From Jackrogersella multiformis (taxonomy: Eukaryota; Ascomycota; Sordariomycetes; Xylariales; Hypoxylaceae): a DNA stretch of 64,000 nt. Shown one piece after another: positions 1-12,294 of this stretch (position 1 is the first letter of the stretch; every line of letters starts with the position of its first letter). The stretch is from assembly GCA_902806575.1 (NCBI GenBank), contig CADCXD010000006.1, positions 558,001 through 622,000 of the forward strand, written 5' to 3'. The position numbers and the translations under genes are program-made. The notes under the pieces were generated by a model. That model ran no database searches, was not told the origin of the DNA, and saw nothing but the letters and a program-made list of their open reading frames with translations.

Positions 1-47
1 CAATCAATAATGAACAATGTTAAAGAGTTACTCATAATATAATCTAG

Positions 48-3000
48 AACTGTCCCAGAAGGTCAACTTCGTCAACCCCTTTATCATAGCCTGCGGGACG
101 AGGAATGCCAAATTTACTGGTATATCTATTGTTTGCCTGTCGCGCCTCATTCTTGTCACGGCGCTCCCGCGGTCCAAGTTGAGCCCCGTCTTAGAGGCTT
201 TACGAGAGGCCACCTCTGCTGGGCTTGATGTCCAGCTCAAGATTCTACAAGCTCTCCCCTCGCTGCTTCAGAATTATTCCAAAGAGATCCAAGGTGATCT
301 ACTGGTTACTGCGCTGAATATCTGCTTCATTCTGCAGACAACCAAGAATGGGATCGTCAATAATACCTCTGCTGCTACGCTTCAACAGCTTGTAATGACT
401 GTATTTGAAAAAGTAGCGGCCGAGGACAGTGAGTCGGATGTAACCCTATAGTGGAACCCAGAAGCTAACGCAGTCTAGAATCAACACCTGATGGCAGCTT
501 TGTTGGTGATGCCCCTACTGTCGATGGAGATGTCCAGCTTCGTGCGGCATCCATGGATGCTTACCGCATCTTTAAAGATATCTGCCTCATGACGGAGAAC
601 CAACGGCCAGAGTATCTCCGGTTTACTGGGCTCCCTCAGACATTTGGCCTAGAGTTGATAGAATCAGTCCTGAGCCAACATGCTACTATTTTCACCGACT
701 CCCATCATCCGGAACAGGCACATATACTCCGCACAAGAGTGATGCCCTTCGTAATCACGGCATTATCTGGAAAGCCGAACTTCGCAACATCCGTCCGTCT
801 TGTACGTATTTTATACACGTTACTAAGAAAGCATTTGGATATCCTGCCGTCAGAGGGTGGCGAAGCTCTTGACACGCTCACTCAGTTGCTAGATCAAGAC
901 ACAGCCGCCTGGAGGAGAGCGTTATGTATGGAAGTATTTCGGGGTATATTCTCCGAGCCTCCTCTTCTCCGGCGTATTTTCACGCTTTACGACTCCAAGG
1001 AGGGAGAGAAGGATATCCTTAAAAACCTGACTGCTACATTTGTTAGAGTTAGTACGGAAAAACCAGTGGTTATTGGCCTGGGTCATCAGTCGACCATTCC
1101 CGTGGCCAATCCATATGCGAATCTTGGTGGCTCGTCAGACCAGGCGATGCTAGAGGCTAGTGGTGTCGCTGGAATTATTAGCGGTACTGTTAGCGAGGGC
1201 GGCAACACCGGGATTAGTTCTCAATGGAGTACAGTCAGAGTCGCCTGCATCGACCATCTCGACAAGACCGAACCACCGTTGGTTCCGGAGTCATACATCT
1301 ATGCATTGACGTTGTCTTGTATTACATCACTATCTGAAGGGTTGGCTAAATTTATCTTGCCGCTCACGGTTCCCCCGGATAATCGAGCTCGCAAGCGTAG
1401 TGCCAAGCAGCCAGAAACGGGGAGAGACTCGCCCGGGCTGATTGACGATGATAACAACCCCCCGAGAGCGGCGGTGGAGAGGACAGCCACTCTAAATTCC
1501 CTCGATAGATCTGGATCATTCAAGAAAAACCCAGTGCCTCTCAATCCCTTAGCTGTCAAGGACCATCCCTTACATGTCGAAATAGAGATATGCGCAGCCA
1601 TCATTGACGAGTGCTGGCCAGCTATCCTCGCGACATGCTCCACATTTTTATATGCTGCGCTCGATTCAGAATATTACCACGGCCTCGTTCGAGCCTTTCA
1701 AAAGTTCGCCCACGTTGCTGGACTACTCCACCTTACAACCCCAAGAGATGCCTTCCTCACCACCCTAGGGAAAGCAGCTGTGCCGCCAAATGTATTTACT
1801 GCCTGCCTTAACACTGGCGCATCTAAACCTGCCACGGCCAGTCCCGTTTCTGAGATTCCGAACAGCATCCTAGTAAATGCCAGGGGTCTTCTAAGTGTCG
1901 ATAATCTAGTAACTCCAGTGGGCGCTGCTGGCGAGAGACAAAGGCAGGCGTCAGTGGACGCTAACACCATACCACAAACTTTGAATACTCGAAATCTTCT
2001 ATGTCTACGAGCACTCTTGAATCTAGGCATAGCTTTAGGGCCAACACTTAGCTCCTCTTGGTCAATCGTCTTGGAAACTTTACAGCAGGCCGACTTTGTT
2101 CTGTTTGTGACTGGGAAGTCTCCTGGCAGGACACCAATCGCCGGAAAGGGTCCGGACCCAAGAGCAGAAAATGAAGCTTCTTCTCTTTTGGCTAACTTCA
2201 GTACTGAGATTAGGGCTGTTGAAATCGCCGCATCTAGACTCTTTGAAAGCACTGTCGATTTTCCCAATAGTGCTTTTGTGGACGTCGTTGATGCCATCTG
2301 TAGTCTGCTCGACCAGCAATCCGAACTAACCTCGGAACCGCCAAGCCGGCCGCAATCATCGCCTTCCTTAATACCATCAATACCAATACCAAACCTCCGG
2401 ACGCCGAGTGGCCAACACCGGAGACTAGTTAGCGTATCTAGTATAGCCCCCACGGGGCCTAGTCAAGAGGATCAGTTTGCCCTTGCAAAGGTTGGCGAGA
2501 TTGCCATTATCAATATTGAGAGACTCCTAAGCTACCCTCCGGACGTATCGGGTTGGGCACGCATCACGACCGAGCTTATCAACGCACTGAGTGCCGTCCA
2601 GATGCCAGCACAGATTCGCACTCGTGCCGCAGATATACTCGTACATCTTGTCTTGGACGCAGCCAAATCTGTCACGGGTCTCGATGACGAGACCCGCGGT
2701 ATAGTTCAACTTCGCCTCCTAGAAGCTCTCCGTGATTCTTTGCTGCCCCTACAAATGGAAGATCGCGCGGCTTCCTACGCCACCAATTCCACGGACATTG
2801 ATATTCACAAGATTGTACTCGAAGGTCTCAAAAGCCTTCTTGATGATTGTGGCGATTCACTACTGAGCGGCTGGGAGATCACGTTCGAGGTTATTGGTAG
2901 CATTTTCGTTCCTAGAAGGGTTGGTAATGACGGCGACCAACCTCTAACACTGACAACACGATCTGGCAAGCTCATCAGATCCGCATTCAATTCTCTACAG

Positions 3001-5338
3001 TTAATCTGTTCTGATTTCCTCGGATCGCTACCTAAGTCATGCTTTCTAATTCTTGTTGATACCCTATACAAATTTTGTTCGCAGGATGACGATTTAAATA
3101 TCGCACTGACAGTAAGCCACACTGAAATATCACCCATCCGCAATACTAACATTATTTTACCTACTAGACAGTCACATTTTTCTGGGTGCTTTCTGATTTC
3201 TTATCTGGAAGAAGCAAGTTGCTCCCTATCACTGATAATCTCGTCGATGATCCCGATGGTATCTCATTAGTCGAGAAAGCTTCAAACGCGGAAGACGCCT
3301 CTTCAGACGCAGCTTTATGGATGCTTCTCCTGTTGAGATTGACTACCGTGACTACCGACGAGAGACTTGATTTAAGAAATAGTAGGTCTTTCTTTCGCCT
3401 TTTCTCCGTGTTTATACGCTAACAGCGTCTTAAGGTGCCATCCAGACACTCTTGCGAATATTTGATGCGTATGGAGACAGGCTTGGTCCTGAAGCGTGGT
3501 CCGTCTGCATCAAATCAGTCATCTTTAAACTTCTCTCATCCATAGAGAATGAGCTCGAAGATGTTATCAAGCAGGAAACCGATGAGAAAGTCCGACATGA
3601 ATGGCACGATACGGCTGTTGTGGTGCTTAACGGCATATCCAATCTCCTTGCTAACTATCTTGATGTGCTGACTGTCCATCCGACATTCAACTCGTACTGG
3701 CAGCAGCTGCTAGGACATTTTGCTGCTCTGCTCGATTTCCAAGTTCTCGAGATCAGCACGGCCACTTTCAAAGCACTGACCCAAATGCTATCGCAAAGTC
3801 AGAACGGTACGAAACAGAATTTCAACAAGACAACAATTGATTTGGCCTGGGACCTGTGGTCTCGCGGCGTCCCTGTCTCGAAGAAAGGCAACACTGGAAA
3901 GATCACGGACAACCAGAATTGCCTCCTCGCTTATGTCGCGGCTCTTCGCGATGTGTATCGTCTTATACAAGTTGACCTTACCGTTGACCGGATTCGTCGA
4001 ATGTTGACACTGTTGCGAGAGGTCATGCAGGTCGCTACTCCTGGGTCATACGTAGCAGATATCGATCATGTTACACCTCTACAGGGGCAAGTATTAGAAG
4101 TGATAAAATTGCTTCGAACTGACCTACCAGGGGCGCCATCTGCGGTGATATCCCAGACATCCGAATTTATCTCGCTAGCCTTCCTCGAAGAGCATGCCAT
4201 GTCCAATCAACGGAACTCACAAAAGCGCACTTACGTTGCCATGTCTAAAGCCAGCATGTCGATTTTGCAATCATTAATTGTCGGTCACGCCTCTGATGTA
4301 AACATCTATAGCGACGGCGCATTCCTGACCGCTCTTACGGCTTTATCGAAACCAATCGTGCTCAAATACCGGTTCCCGATTATCACCAAGACGGATCAGC
4401 CCTGGAAGCTATCAACAACGTCTGCGTTAGCTATTCTCGAGGCTACCATCCCACAGCTTCATAAACTTGACATCTCCAGATCGAACTTGCAGGATATCTG
4501 GGAGATGATTGTCACTATAGCTAACGGGATCATTAGCGCAGACTGCGATGCACCGCCAGACCGGGTAAACATTGCAGAAGATCAAGATTTTGATATCTCC
4601 TCATTCCTGAAGCTTCGTGAACTTATCATTCCATCGCTAGGCGCCGAAGTAGTAGCGGATAAGACGAGAAAAGTGTTCGCCGAGAATCTATTCCGCATGT
4701 CCATTATACATACACCCGCCCCTGCCGAATCCTCACTTATCTACGAAGATAGTGGAGGCGATATTGTCGGGCTGTCGAACCTTTATAAGCTGCGTAGAGG
4801 TCGTACGATCGACCCATCTCCCGCTAAGCGCGAGAGGATGTGCTATATCTGCTTAGATGAGTTGTTTGCCTTGGTGGCCAGTCACAACGAAGCATCAACA
4901 CCTCACATTCAAGTTCAACCACCAACCCCAGCCTTCCCGCCACCTAACGCACCGTCGGCGGCAGCTAACCTGCCGTTCGAATCTCCGCACGCGCTGCAGG
5001 TTCGGTTGGCGAGGACAGCAGCACCGTACTTGATCCTACGAGCAGCGCTCACATTAAGGGCATACATCGCGGATCAGCCGTTACGCGGTCGCATGCCGCA
5101 ACCGCTTAGCCAACGCAAGGAGCTGGCGCGAATGCTGGATAGATTAGTCGAGCTCCGGAGTGAACCGGAAGCCATCCCGGACACGCCTAATGTAGAGAGC
5201 GAGAGCCGGAAGCATCTGCTCAGGCTTTACCCGCTGCTGGTCAGCGCGATCGGCGTTGCCGGCACGAGCGGCGATGACGGCGTGCTGAAGTTGCTGACGA
5301 AGTCGTTGGAAGTTGTTGGGTCTGAATTGGGTGTTTGA
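48..5338 (+). CDS. MON2-like endosomal/Golgi trafficking protein, 3' part (N-terminus outside window)
   Basis: Large armadillo-like scaffold of the MON2 family, distantly related to the non-catalytic DCB/HUS parts of Sec7-type Arf-GEFs. In yeast, Mon2 acts with Dop1 at the late Golgi/endosome. Proposed exons are <48..428, 479..3111, 3168..3381 and 3435..5338; all junctions keep phase. The frame is already open at base 48, just after a TAG acceptor, so earlier exons lie to the left. Early exon sequence (NPFIIACGTRN, then LDVQLKILQALPSLLQNYSK) matches the conserved N-terminal DCB-like region. The middle shows the family's VPVANPYANLGG-like and DHLDK segments. The final exon gives the C-terminal domain (RIFDAYGDRLGPEAWSVC). 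The donor at 429 is GTGAGT. The branch site CAATACTAAC sits before the acceptor at 3167. Nothing looks broken. The family assignment is confident; yeast function is transferred by homology. Confidence 0.88.
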
Positions 5339-6185
5339 GCTTGTTGGTTGGTGTTTGACGAGAGTATGTAAAGATGGGTTGAATTCATCGGTTAACTTGA
5401 CTAGCGGCACTCTTGAATTATCCTACAGTGATTGTACATACCTAGGTAGTAACTGAATAGGTAGAATTAATTCTTATAACTGCAAAGAGGTAACCTAAAT
5501 CATTTGTACATTCCATGGCGACCCAGAAGGGAGTTAAGTCGATTAGACAAAATTATATTTGCCCTTAAACTACCTAGGTACCTAATGCACCGTATTGACA
5601 TCCGGGGAGAGCTGGCTACTGCCTACATATCTAACAAAGCCCAACTCCCAGTCCCGCGTCCCGGTCCGTCTCGCCAATCGACGGTGCGTCCACCCTGAGT
5701 TGCGTAGTCGTATACGAATATGATGAGTGGTCTCGTAAAATTACAAATCCGTACCTAGATACGTAAGATACCTAGGCAGATGACAATTATGGTGGTGGTG
5801 GTGGTGATGATAACGATGATGGCAATGCATTATTGAAGTTGCCCGCCGACATCGTGCTCAGCCAATTTTGGATTATGGTGGTTTTTTCGTTCTTTTTCTG
5901 CCCTCCTCTTCCCACTGCCGTGTACCTAGTCTCAACCCCTTTTCAATGCCTGCCTGCTTGATGCTTATTGGTGTTACAGCGAGCCTTGTTACTTCAACCG
6001 GCTCATATGATTGATTTTCACATCCTTTTCTTTCTCCCTTGCGTTTTCATTTACTCTCATTATCTAATGCTTCCGTAGTAATGACGTGACGGCTCATCCC
6101 CCCTTCCCCCCTTTTACCACCCCTTATCCCTAGGTACCTTAGAATCCTCCCAACCGGGCGAGTTGTCTTATGCCACCCCGCCTCC
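5339..6185. other. intergenic, MON2-like to stomatin-like gene (convergent 3' ends)
   Basis: No convincing coding sequence. It holds several CCTAGG motif copies (near 5440, 5571 and 5770), a GGT/GAT trinucleotide run at about 5789-5820, and a pyrimidine-rich stretch. Both flanking genes end here, so it should contain two 3' UTRs. Confidence 0.6.
5789..5808. repeat. (GGT)n microsatellite
   Basis: Short perfect run of GGT units followed by GAT-rich sequence. It is intergenic. Confidence 0.8.
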
Positions 6186-7492
6186 TCACTTCCTGCGGGT
6201 TGTGTTATCGAACTCGCGCACCATGTCGTCCACGGCGTTGGTGGTGCGCTCGGCCTGCTCGGGCTTGTTCTTCTCGAGCAGCTGCTTGGCCATGGTGCGG
6301 TTCTGGGCCTCGCCCACCTTGCCGTAGACGCTCAGGCCGGTGGCGATCATGCCCCCGATGTCGCCGACGTTTCCGGGGACGACGACGGCGGTGCTCTCGC
6401 GCGCCAGCTGCCTGAACGCGTCGACGTACTTCTCGGCCACGTTGAGGCTGATGGCGCCCTGGGCCGAGGCGCCTCCCTCGCTGATGCTGTGGCCGATGGC
6501 GTCGATGCCGGCGGCGGTGGCGGTGGCCTTCAGGAGGATGGCCTCGGCCTCTCCGGAGGCGCGGTTGATCTTCTCGGCACGCATGGCCTCGGAGGCCAGG
6601 ATGACGCTCTGCTTCTTCCCCTCGGCGATGTTGATGGCGCTCTGGCGCTGGCCTTCGGACTCGAGGATCTCGGCGCGCTTGGACCGCTCGGCGGTGACCT
6701 GGCGGTGCATGGCCTCGACGACGGCGGCCGGGGCGTGGATGTCGCGGATCTCGTACCGCAGACACGTGACGCCCCAGGCTTGCGCCGCCTCGTTGATGGC
6801 CGCGGTGATGTTGGTGTTGAGGGCGGCGCGCTCCTTCAGGACGTGGTCGAGGGTGAGCTGGCCGATCTCGCTGCGCATCGTGGTCTGTGCCAGCTGCGAG
6901 ATGGCGTATTCGGCATCTTCTACGCCGTAGCTGGAGGTAGAACGGTTAGTAACGTGGAACCCATCTGCAGATGTGGATAGGTATGATCGTGTATATATAT
7001 ATATAAAAGGATAGCTGTGACGTACCTAGCCTTGTAGGCATCGAAGACCCGGGTATATAATACGCCGTCCAGCTCCAAGGTTACGTTGTCAGCCGTGATG
7101 GCGCTCTGGCTGGGTATCTCTATGGCTACCTCCTTTAGATTCTTGACGTAGGCGATCCGGTCGAGGAAGGGGACGAGGATGGCCAGGCCCGGCTCGAGAA
7201 TGCGGCTATATTTGCCCATGCGCTCGACGATCCATGCGGTCTGCTGGGGCACGAAGCGGATGATGGTGTTGGCGGGCAGTGAGGGGCGTTGGAAGTAGGA
7301 GGGCGGCAGACTGCCTATGCCGGTGATGCCTGGCGGCGATGGAGCTGAAGATCTAGTAGTGTTGTGGAAGGATCGGAGAGCACCTAAGGGGAGGGTCGGT
7401 GCTAGTGGTGCAAGTAGCGCTCGAGGTATTTGTCGTGTGGTTCCTCTCCGCAAAGCCGAAGAGACGACCCTCTCAGCTCTGGTCAGCGACAT
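6186..7492 (-). CDS. Mitochondrial stomatin-like protein (SLP2 family, prohibitin/SPFH domain)
   Basis: Two exons on the minus strand, 7492..7026 and 6930..6186, give 403 residues. The 95-nt intron (donor GTACGT, acceptor CTCCAG) splits the Ser codon of the conserved YKASYGVEDAEYAISQLAQ stretch. Residues 1-40 are rich in Arg, Ser and Ala and poor in acidic residues, as in a mitochondrial presequence. The SPFH core begins near FVPQQTAWIVERMGKYSRIL and runs through IRDIHAP to the coiled SEGQRQSAINIAEGKKQ region. The C-terminus is EFDNTTRRK. SLP2 proteins organise cardiolipin-rich inner-membrane domains and oligomerise through SPFH and coiled-coil regions; that role is family knowledge. The second exon is clearly GC-richer than the flanks, typical of a highly expressed conserved gene. 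The start at 7492 is the only one that provides a targeting sequence. Confidence 0.92.
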
Positions 7493-7516
7493 GATTGCTG
7501 CCGTTTACACACTCTC

Positions 7517-7546
7517 GCACACACGCACACGCACGCACACACACAC
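7517..7546. repeat. CA/GCAC microsatellite
   Basis: Imperfect CA dinucleotide run interrupted by CG, immediately upstream of the stomatin-like start codon, so it lies in its 5' UTR or core promoter. Confidence 0.85.
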
Positions 7547-7702
7547 GTGCGGTTCCGTTGCTTTCGTTATTATGAATTGCTGGAATGGTGGTCGGGCAAA
7601 CAGGCAGAGGTTGAAGACCACTTCACTCGTCGGCGTGTTAGTGTTGGAGGTGGAGAGGGGGGGAGGTGAGTGACTAGAAGCTTGAAGATATGAATGATGA
7701 CA

Positions 7703-7752
7703 TTTTTACTTTATTTTATTTTATTTTTATTTTTATTTTTATTTTTATTTTC
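7703..7752. repeat. (TTTTA)n low-complexity repeat
   Basis: About 50 bases of ATTTT/ATTTTT units. It is intergenic and could serve as a nucleosome-depleting poly(dA:dT) promoter element; that role is inference. Confidence 0.85.
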
Positions 7753-8038
7753 TGGAGCTTCAACTCAATTAATTAACTGGGGAACCCTCGGAGCTTATTT
7801 GGGTACTTAGGTACATATGTACCTGGGTACTTATACATATGTATGTACTAGGTATGTACTTTTCAAGCTTGGACCAGCTCTACTTCACCCCTCTATATGC
7901 ATTATCTATTTTAGGAGGTAGGTGCCCCTTTTCTTCATCCCCCTTTTCTCTTATCCCAGGTACACACACCAACACAACACCTTTCAACTCCATCATAAAA
8001 TTTCACAATGTTCAACGATCCAGAGAAATACCAAACAC

Positions 8039-9136
8039 TTAATCCACTATCAGCTCGTTTCGATGTGGCCGACCCCTAAAACATTTGTAGCATCCAACCG
8101 TCTTACACTTTTTACAGGTAAATGTGTCGTCTGAAGAATGGTTCCTAACCTCGCACTTATTAACTCCCTTGAGCATCACGAAAAACCCGTTGTGTCTACA
8201 AGTCTCCCGTGGTGCCAGACTCTCATCATATATACCTTCCGTACCTTCGAATACTACAAATCTTAAAATTAGTAATGCTCTTTATAGAAGACAGATACGC
8301 ACCGTCGGTAGGTATCTCATCAGCAACAATTCCCGGATAAAATATCATATAAACATAAGGTATACATACTCATCCCATTCTTTGCTAAATCTAGCGCCTG
8401 TTCTCTATCCTCGACATGGACGTCGGCATCTTTGCACTCGCATCTTCCACCCGGTTTTCCGCAGACGAAGCAGAATACCATACCACACTCGCAACTTAGT
8501 CCGCAGAGGTCAGTAAACAGGATAGAAGTAAGGGTTAGAGTTGAAGTCGCATGCTTACAAGACCATGTTGCAACCCGACTCGTGCTCGCATACCCGGCCA
8601 CAATTTCTACATCTCTGCCAGCCTTCCTCTTCGAATATCTTATCGAAAGCGATCTCATCCGCATCTTTTACGCAATCCCCACCATGCTTCTCCTTGCCAC
8701 ACGAGATGCAAGTGATCTTACCACAGCCTTTCTCCACACACTGGCCAAAGCCGTTCGAACGTGCAGCCGGAGGTATGAAGGCGTGGCAGGAGTCATCGAA
8801 GCAGAAAAGCCGGTCTGTGCTGTAATATTCGTTTTGCTTCTTTTCGTATCGTTCAATTACCTCGACGCGGACGACGTGCATAAGTTCGATCACTGGTATT
8901 AATTTTGAATGATTACACCGTGCTGGGAAGTATTTCTCTCTAACAATAGCGTGCTTGAAAAGCTCCTCGATACATTCACTATGGTAGTGGCATCCGCATG
9001 TCAAGATGAGAATATTAACATCGTCTGAACTATCATATTCGATGTCCCCAGTACAGAGGGCACAGGACCACTCCTCCGAAGCCTCTTCTTTGGCCTGGGT
9101 GTCGTGGCTGGTGGTTGACTCAGGGGCTTTAGACAT
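8039..9136 (-). CDS. RBR-type (RING-IBR-RING) zinc protein, putative E3 ubiquitin ligase
   Basis: Proposed exons on the minus strand are 9136..8559, 8494..8370 and 8253..8039, giving 305 residues with all phases consistent. The first RING-like part (WSCALCTGDIEY, then CGCHYHSECIEELF) is followed by an IBR segment (GQCVEKGCGKITCISCGKEKHGGDC). The second RING-like part is CRNCGRVCEHESGCNMVFCECG. Splicing 8494/8559 creates the Phe in GCNMVFCECG with the spacing seen in RBR proteins. Cys189 in GCN is the candidate catalytic thioester cysteine. The second intron (donor GTATGT at 8369, branch ACTAAT, acceptor TTTGTAG at 8254) joins a third exon. That exon carries another Cys/His cluster, CRHNGFFVMLKGVNKCE followed by FTCKKCKTVGCYKC, a layout I recall from C-termini of fungal IBR proteins. 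Substrate and pathway are unknown. Confidence 0.8.
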
Positions 9137-10082
9137 GGTGCGCTCTTACTCGGTGCTAACTTGAGTTTGAATATGACTCCAGATATTACGTGAAAATAAA
9201 GAAATTCAGTCGATGTAAAATACTCAAGGCCAGTAGAGTCACTCCTAAGGAGGGCATCAATGGATGAGACATAGACTTACCCAAGTGTACCAGTCAGGTA
9301 TTTATAGTGCATTTAGTCATAGATACCTACCTAGGTAGGTAGGTTTTCGTATTTTCCGACTCATAATTCCCTAAAAAAATGTGCCCTGTCATCTGTTTGC
9401 CATATTAACATAACAAGCGGGCAACAACTATGACATGACTACAAGCCAAAAAAAGTAAAAAGTTACATAGAAAGTAGATAATATTTGTGATATATTTTTA
9501 CTATAGGAGAAGATATACTCTTTATAATGGCATACATAGGTACTTATGCCATATTTATATAGGTCGTGTCGCAGTTAATAATCTAGATAATCTTTACCTT
9601 AGGTACCTAGGTAGATAGGAGCTGAGTTCGTGTTGTAAGTGGTACTCTAATTATTAATAAGACGAGACCAACGAGTCCATCTTAAAACCGTAGCTGTCCA
9701 GAGCCGATTAAAAGGGTTAGACTTCCCATGACTATTTTACTCTGCTGGCGTAATTATTGTTGAGAATCACGAAGACGGCACCGCCAGGATGAATCTGGAA
9801 GGTAGGAGTATACCCAGAGATGCGGGCAGCTTGGCGGTCCCTCAAATACTGACTATCTAGATATTGTCGCCAATTGAAAACATGGAACATAGGGTGGTTT
9901 ATTTGCCAATGCTACTATGCATTGTTGACTAGGTAGGTACCTAGGTAGGTAGTCTAGCGATATCTCGTCATAGCTCTTCGGTTAATAAGCTCCTACAAAA
10001 TGGTGCGCATATATAACAATGTTGGGATTGGAAACAATTTACCCATTTTATTTACCTCTGGGCTACGGCTCTTGTTTTTGCA
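9137..10082. other. intergenic between divergently transcribed zinc-protein and carboxypeptidase genes
   Basis: A divergent promoter region with no coding sequence. CCTAGG palindrome clusters occur at 9323-9344, about 9600-9615 and 9931-9952. The stretch 9440-9560 is AT-rich. Confidence 0.6.
10007..10017 (+). promoter_or_regulatory. TATA-like element of the carboxypeptidase gene
   Basis: CATATATAACA lies about 70 nt upstream of the ATG at 10083 and is the best TATA candidate in this promoter. Identified by sequence and position only. Confidence 0.35.
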
Positions 10083-11502
10083 ATGAAGTCTTTCAACTGG
10101 ACTCTGCTATTACTAGTTTCGCTCGTGGCGAGTGTCACAGGGCTTCCTAGGCCCGACGCTGTATCCTACGATGGATATAAGGTCTTGCGAATAAATACAT
10201 ATGGGCATCTGTCTGCCATAGAGAGGAAGCTCTCAACCATCACATATGAGCAATGGAATCAGGATATCTATAAGCATATTGACATTCTCATTTCTCCCGA
10301 TCATATCGGTTCATTTGGAACGCTCGATCTTAAATACAAGGTCATGCACGAAAACCTAGGAGATTCCATCGCCGCGGAATCCTCATCAAAGTCAACGTGG
10401 CGGAGACAGACTGAAGATCTATCGTGGTATGATTCATACCATGACTACAAGGATCATATCCAATATTTCGAGGATTTGCAGCTGTCTTTCTCAAACAACT
10501 CGGAGACCATATCGTCTGGCACTTCGTACGAGGGAAGAAATCTCTACGGCCTTCATCTATGGGGTTCGGGCGGGCCTGGAAAACCTGCAGTGCTATATCA
10601 TGGAAACGTACATGCTAGGGAATGGATCACCTCGCCGGTAAGTAATAAGAATAAAGTGTTGCTCTGCATCTTGGGTTACTCAAAAATCATAGGTTGTCGA
10701 ATATATAACCCTCCAGCTAATTACTGGTTATAACAACGGAGACAATCTCATTCGTTCAATTTTGGATGCATACGACTTCTATATTGTGCCATTTGTGAAC
10801 CCGGACGGCAAGTCTTTCACTATTCCAACCCGAGAGCCTGCCACCTCCTAACACTTTAAAGGCTTCGTATATTCTCAAACAACAGATCGCCTGTGGCGTA
10901 AGAACCGCCAACCACCACCTTCGTCTGGGAACCAATCTTGTGTTGGCCGTGACATCAACCGCAACTGGGAGTTTGCATGGGATGCGAACCCCCAAGGCGC
11001 CTCCACCAATCCTTGCTCGCAGACTTATAAGGGCGAGGCACCCTCCGATGCCCCTGAGAACCAGGGGTTAGACAAGCTAGTGCGGCAGCTGCGTGATGGT
11101 GCGGGCATCAAGCTCTACATCGACTGGCACAGCTACGGTCAGTACATCTTATCTCCGTTCGGATATAAGGAGACATTGTATGCGCCGGACCTGGGCAAGT
11201 GGACCAAAGCAGCGGGAATAGTGAGCGAAACTATTCGAGACAGTTCGGATGCTCGCACGACATTCACGTTTGGCCCTAGCGGTGCTGTGCTGTATCCTAC
11301 GACGGGTGCGGCACCGGACCATGTATACAGTATTGGTCGTGCGGAGTTCTCATACACCATCGAGCTCCGGGACACGGGCGACTTCGGGTTCGTGCTGCCG
11401 CCTGAGCAGATTAGGCCAACTGCTGAGGAGCAGTGGGAGGGACAGAAGGCCCTTCTGAGCCTGCTGGACGAAGAATTTTTCGATGGCAGAGGGCCTGCTT
11501 GA
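10083..11502 (+). CDS. Secreted zinc metallocarboxypeptidase, M14A family (active-site residues intact)
   Basis: Exons 10083..10637, 10693..10807 and 10862..11502 give 436 residues. Residues 1-20 form a signal peptide (MKSFNWTLLLLVSLVASVTG). A propeptide follows to about residue 110, then the catalytic domain. Zinc ligands are His177 and Glu180 in VHAREW and the His of IDWHSYGQ. Substrate-binding Asn/Arg lie in DINRNWEF. The general-base Glu is in FSYTIELRDTGDFGFVLP. With these residues present it resembles active carboxypeptidase A/B enzymes rather than the inactive ECM14 group. It should trim C-terminal residues from peptides outside the cell. Intron 2 starts with GC (GCAAGT at 10808), not GT. 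The join restores FVNPDGFVYSQTTDRLWRKN, which is conserved in the family, and any GT alternative breaks the frame. Confidence 0.9.
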
Positions 11503-12294
11503 TCACTACATCGATAGGGGTTCGTTGCGTATACTGGGGAACTGATTTGGTGCCTACCTAGGTAGATTTAACTGTGAAAATATGCTGTGTCAAAATGTCA
11601 TCGTTACTGTCAAAAATAGGTTTTCTAGCTTGCTTCATACACCCATTATCAGTGTGAAAGGATTGTATATTTCTTTCTACGACCTCCTATCTCCGTCACT
11701 CCGAATACTGTTATCTCCTTTTCTTCTTAGCTCCATTTCTCAGTTCTCCCTTTTTACCTATTCTCCATTTCCTCATTAAGAATCTTGCATCGCCGATTAT
11801 TACTCCACAAGCACTCTTAACACCGACAAGGAGGTTCCGCAGATACTGTACGGACTTCGTCGTATCCGCCAAATGGAAAGGTTCTCTCATCTTATGTTAA
11901 TATTCGAGGTGGCGGATTGGCCTTCAGCCCACGTTGATGGAACTAGCAGAAATTCAGTGGTGATAGCGGTTCGGGCTACCATCCCTAGATAGGGACAAAC
12001 GTAGCACGACTAACTGCGTACCTAGGTAGGAGTAATTCACGAAAGGCCGGCCCTTAGTTGTTTGATTATAGAAATGTATCCGGCATTCATCCGCGATGAC
12101 AAATCACTACCGACCAAGGAAAGGCGGCCCGTTGCTGTGCCCGCAAAGTCCAAACCGTCTCTGACCACGAAGAACCGTGACAATGGAGCCAGGGACTATA
12201 TTAGCATCCTCAAAGGTATATAATATGAAGTGGAAGGCTAGATCCTCGACCTCACTTTGAGCTCACAATTCAAGATCTCAAACAAATCCTTGAA
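11503..12294. other. intergenic, carboxypeptidase to MDR-like gene
   Basis: Holds a CCTAGG motif at 11551-11566, a pyrimidine-rich stretch (about 11680-11780), and another motif near 12017-12027. No coding sequence is recognised; in particular, no exon for the missing N-terminus of the next gene was found. Confidence 0.55.
12216..12225 (+). promoter_or_regulatory. TATA-like element of the MDR-like gene
   Basis: GTATATAATA lies about 75 nt before the first ATG (12295) and is followed by CA-rich leader-like sequence. It suggests the promoter survives although the coding start is damaged. Identified by position and sequence only. Confidence 0.4.

Larger units (their letters stand above)
7493..8038. 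other. intergenic/promoter region upstream of the stomatin-like gene
   Basis: Contains a CA-rich microsatellite (7517-7546) and a long TTTTA-type T/A repeat (7703-7752), then CCTAGG-related and GTAC-rich sequence (7800-7860). It should hold the promoter of the stomatin-like gene and the 3' UTR of the zinc-protein gene. No coding sequence is seen. Confidence 0.6.

Noticed and set aside
1698..2453. 251-codon minus-strand frame inside the MON2-like gene
   Set aside because: Antisense shadow with no family signal. The plus strand is a continuous conserved protein.
6205..6980. long frames overlapping the GC-rich stomatin-like exon on both strands
   Set aside because: GC-rich coding DNA has few stop codons in other frames. 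Only the SPFH-domain frame is conserved.
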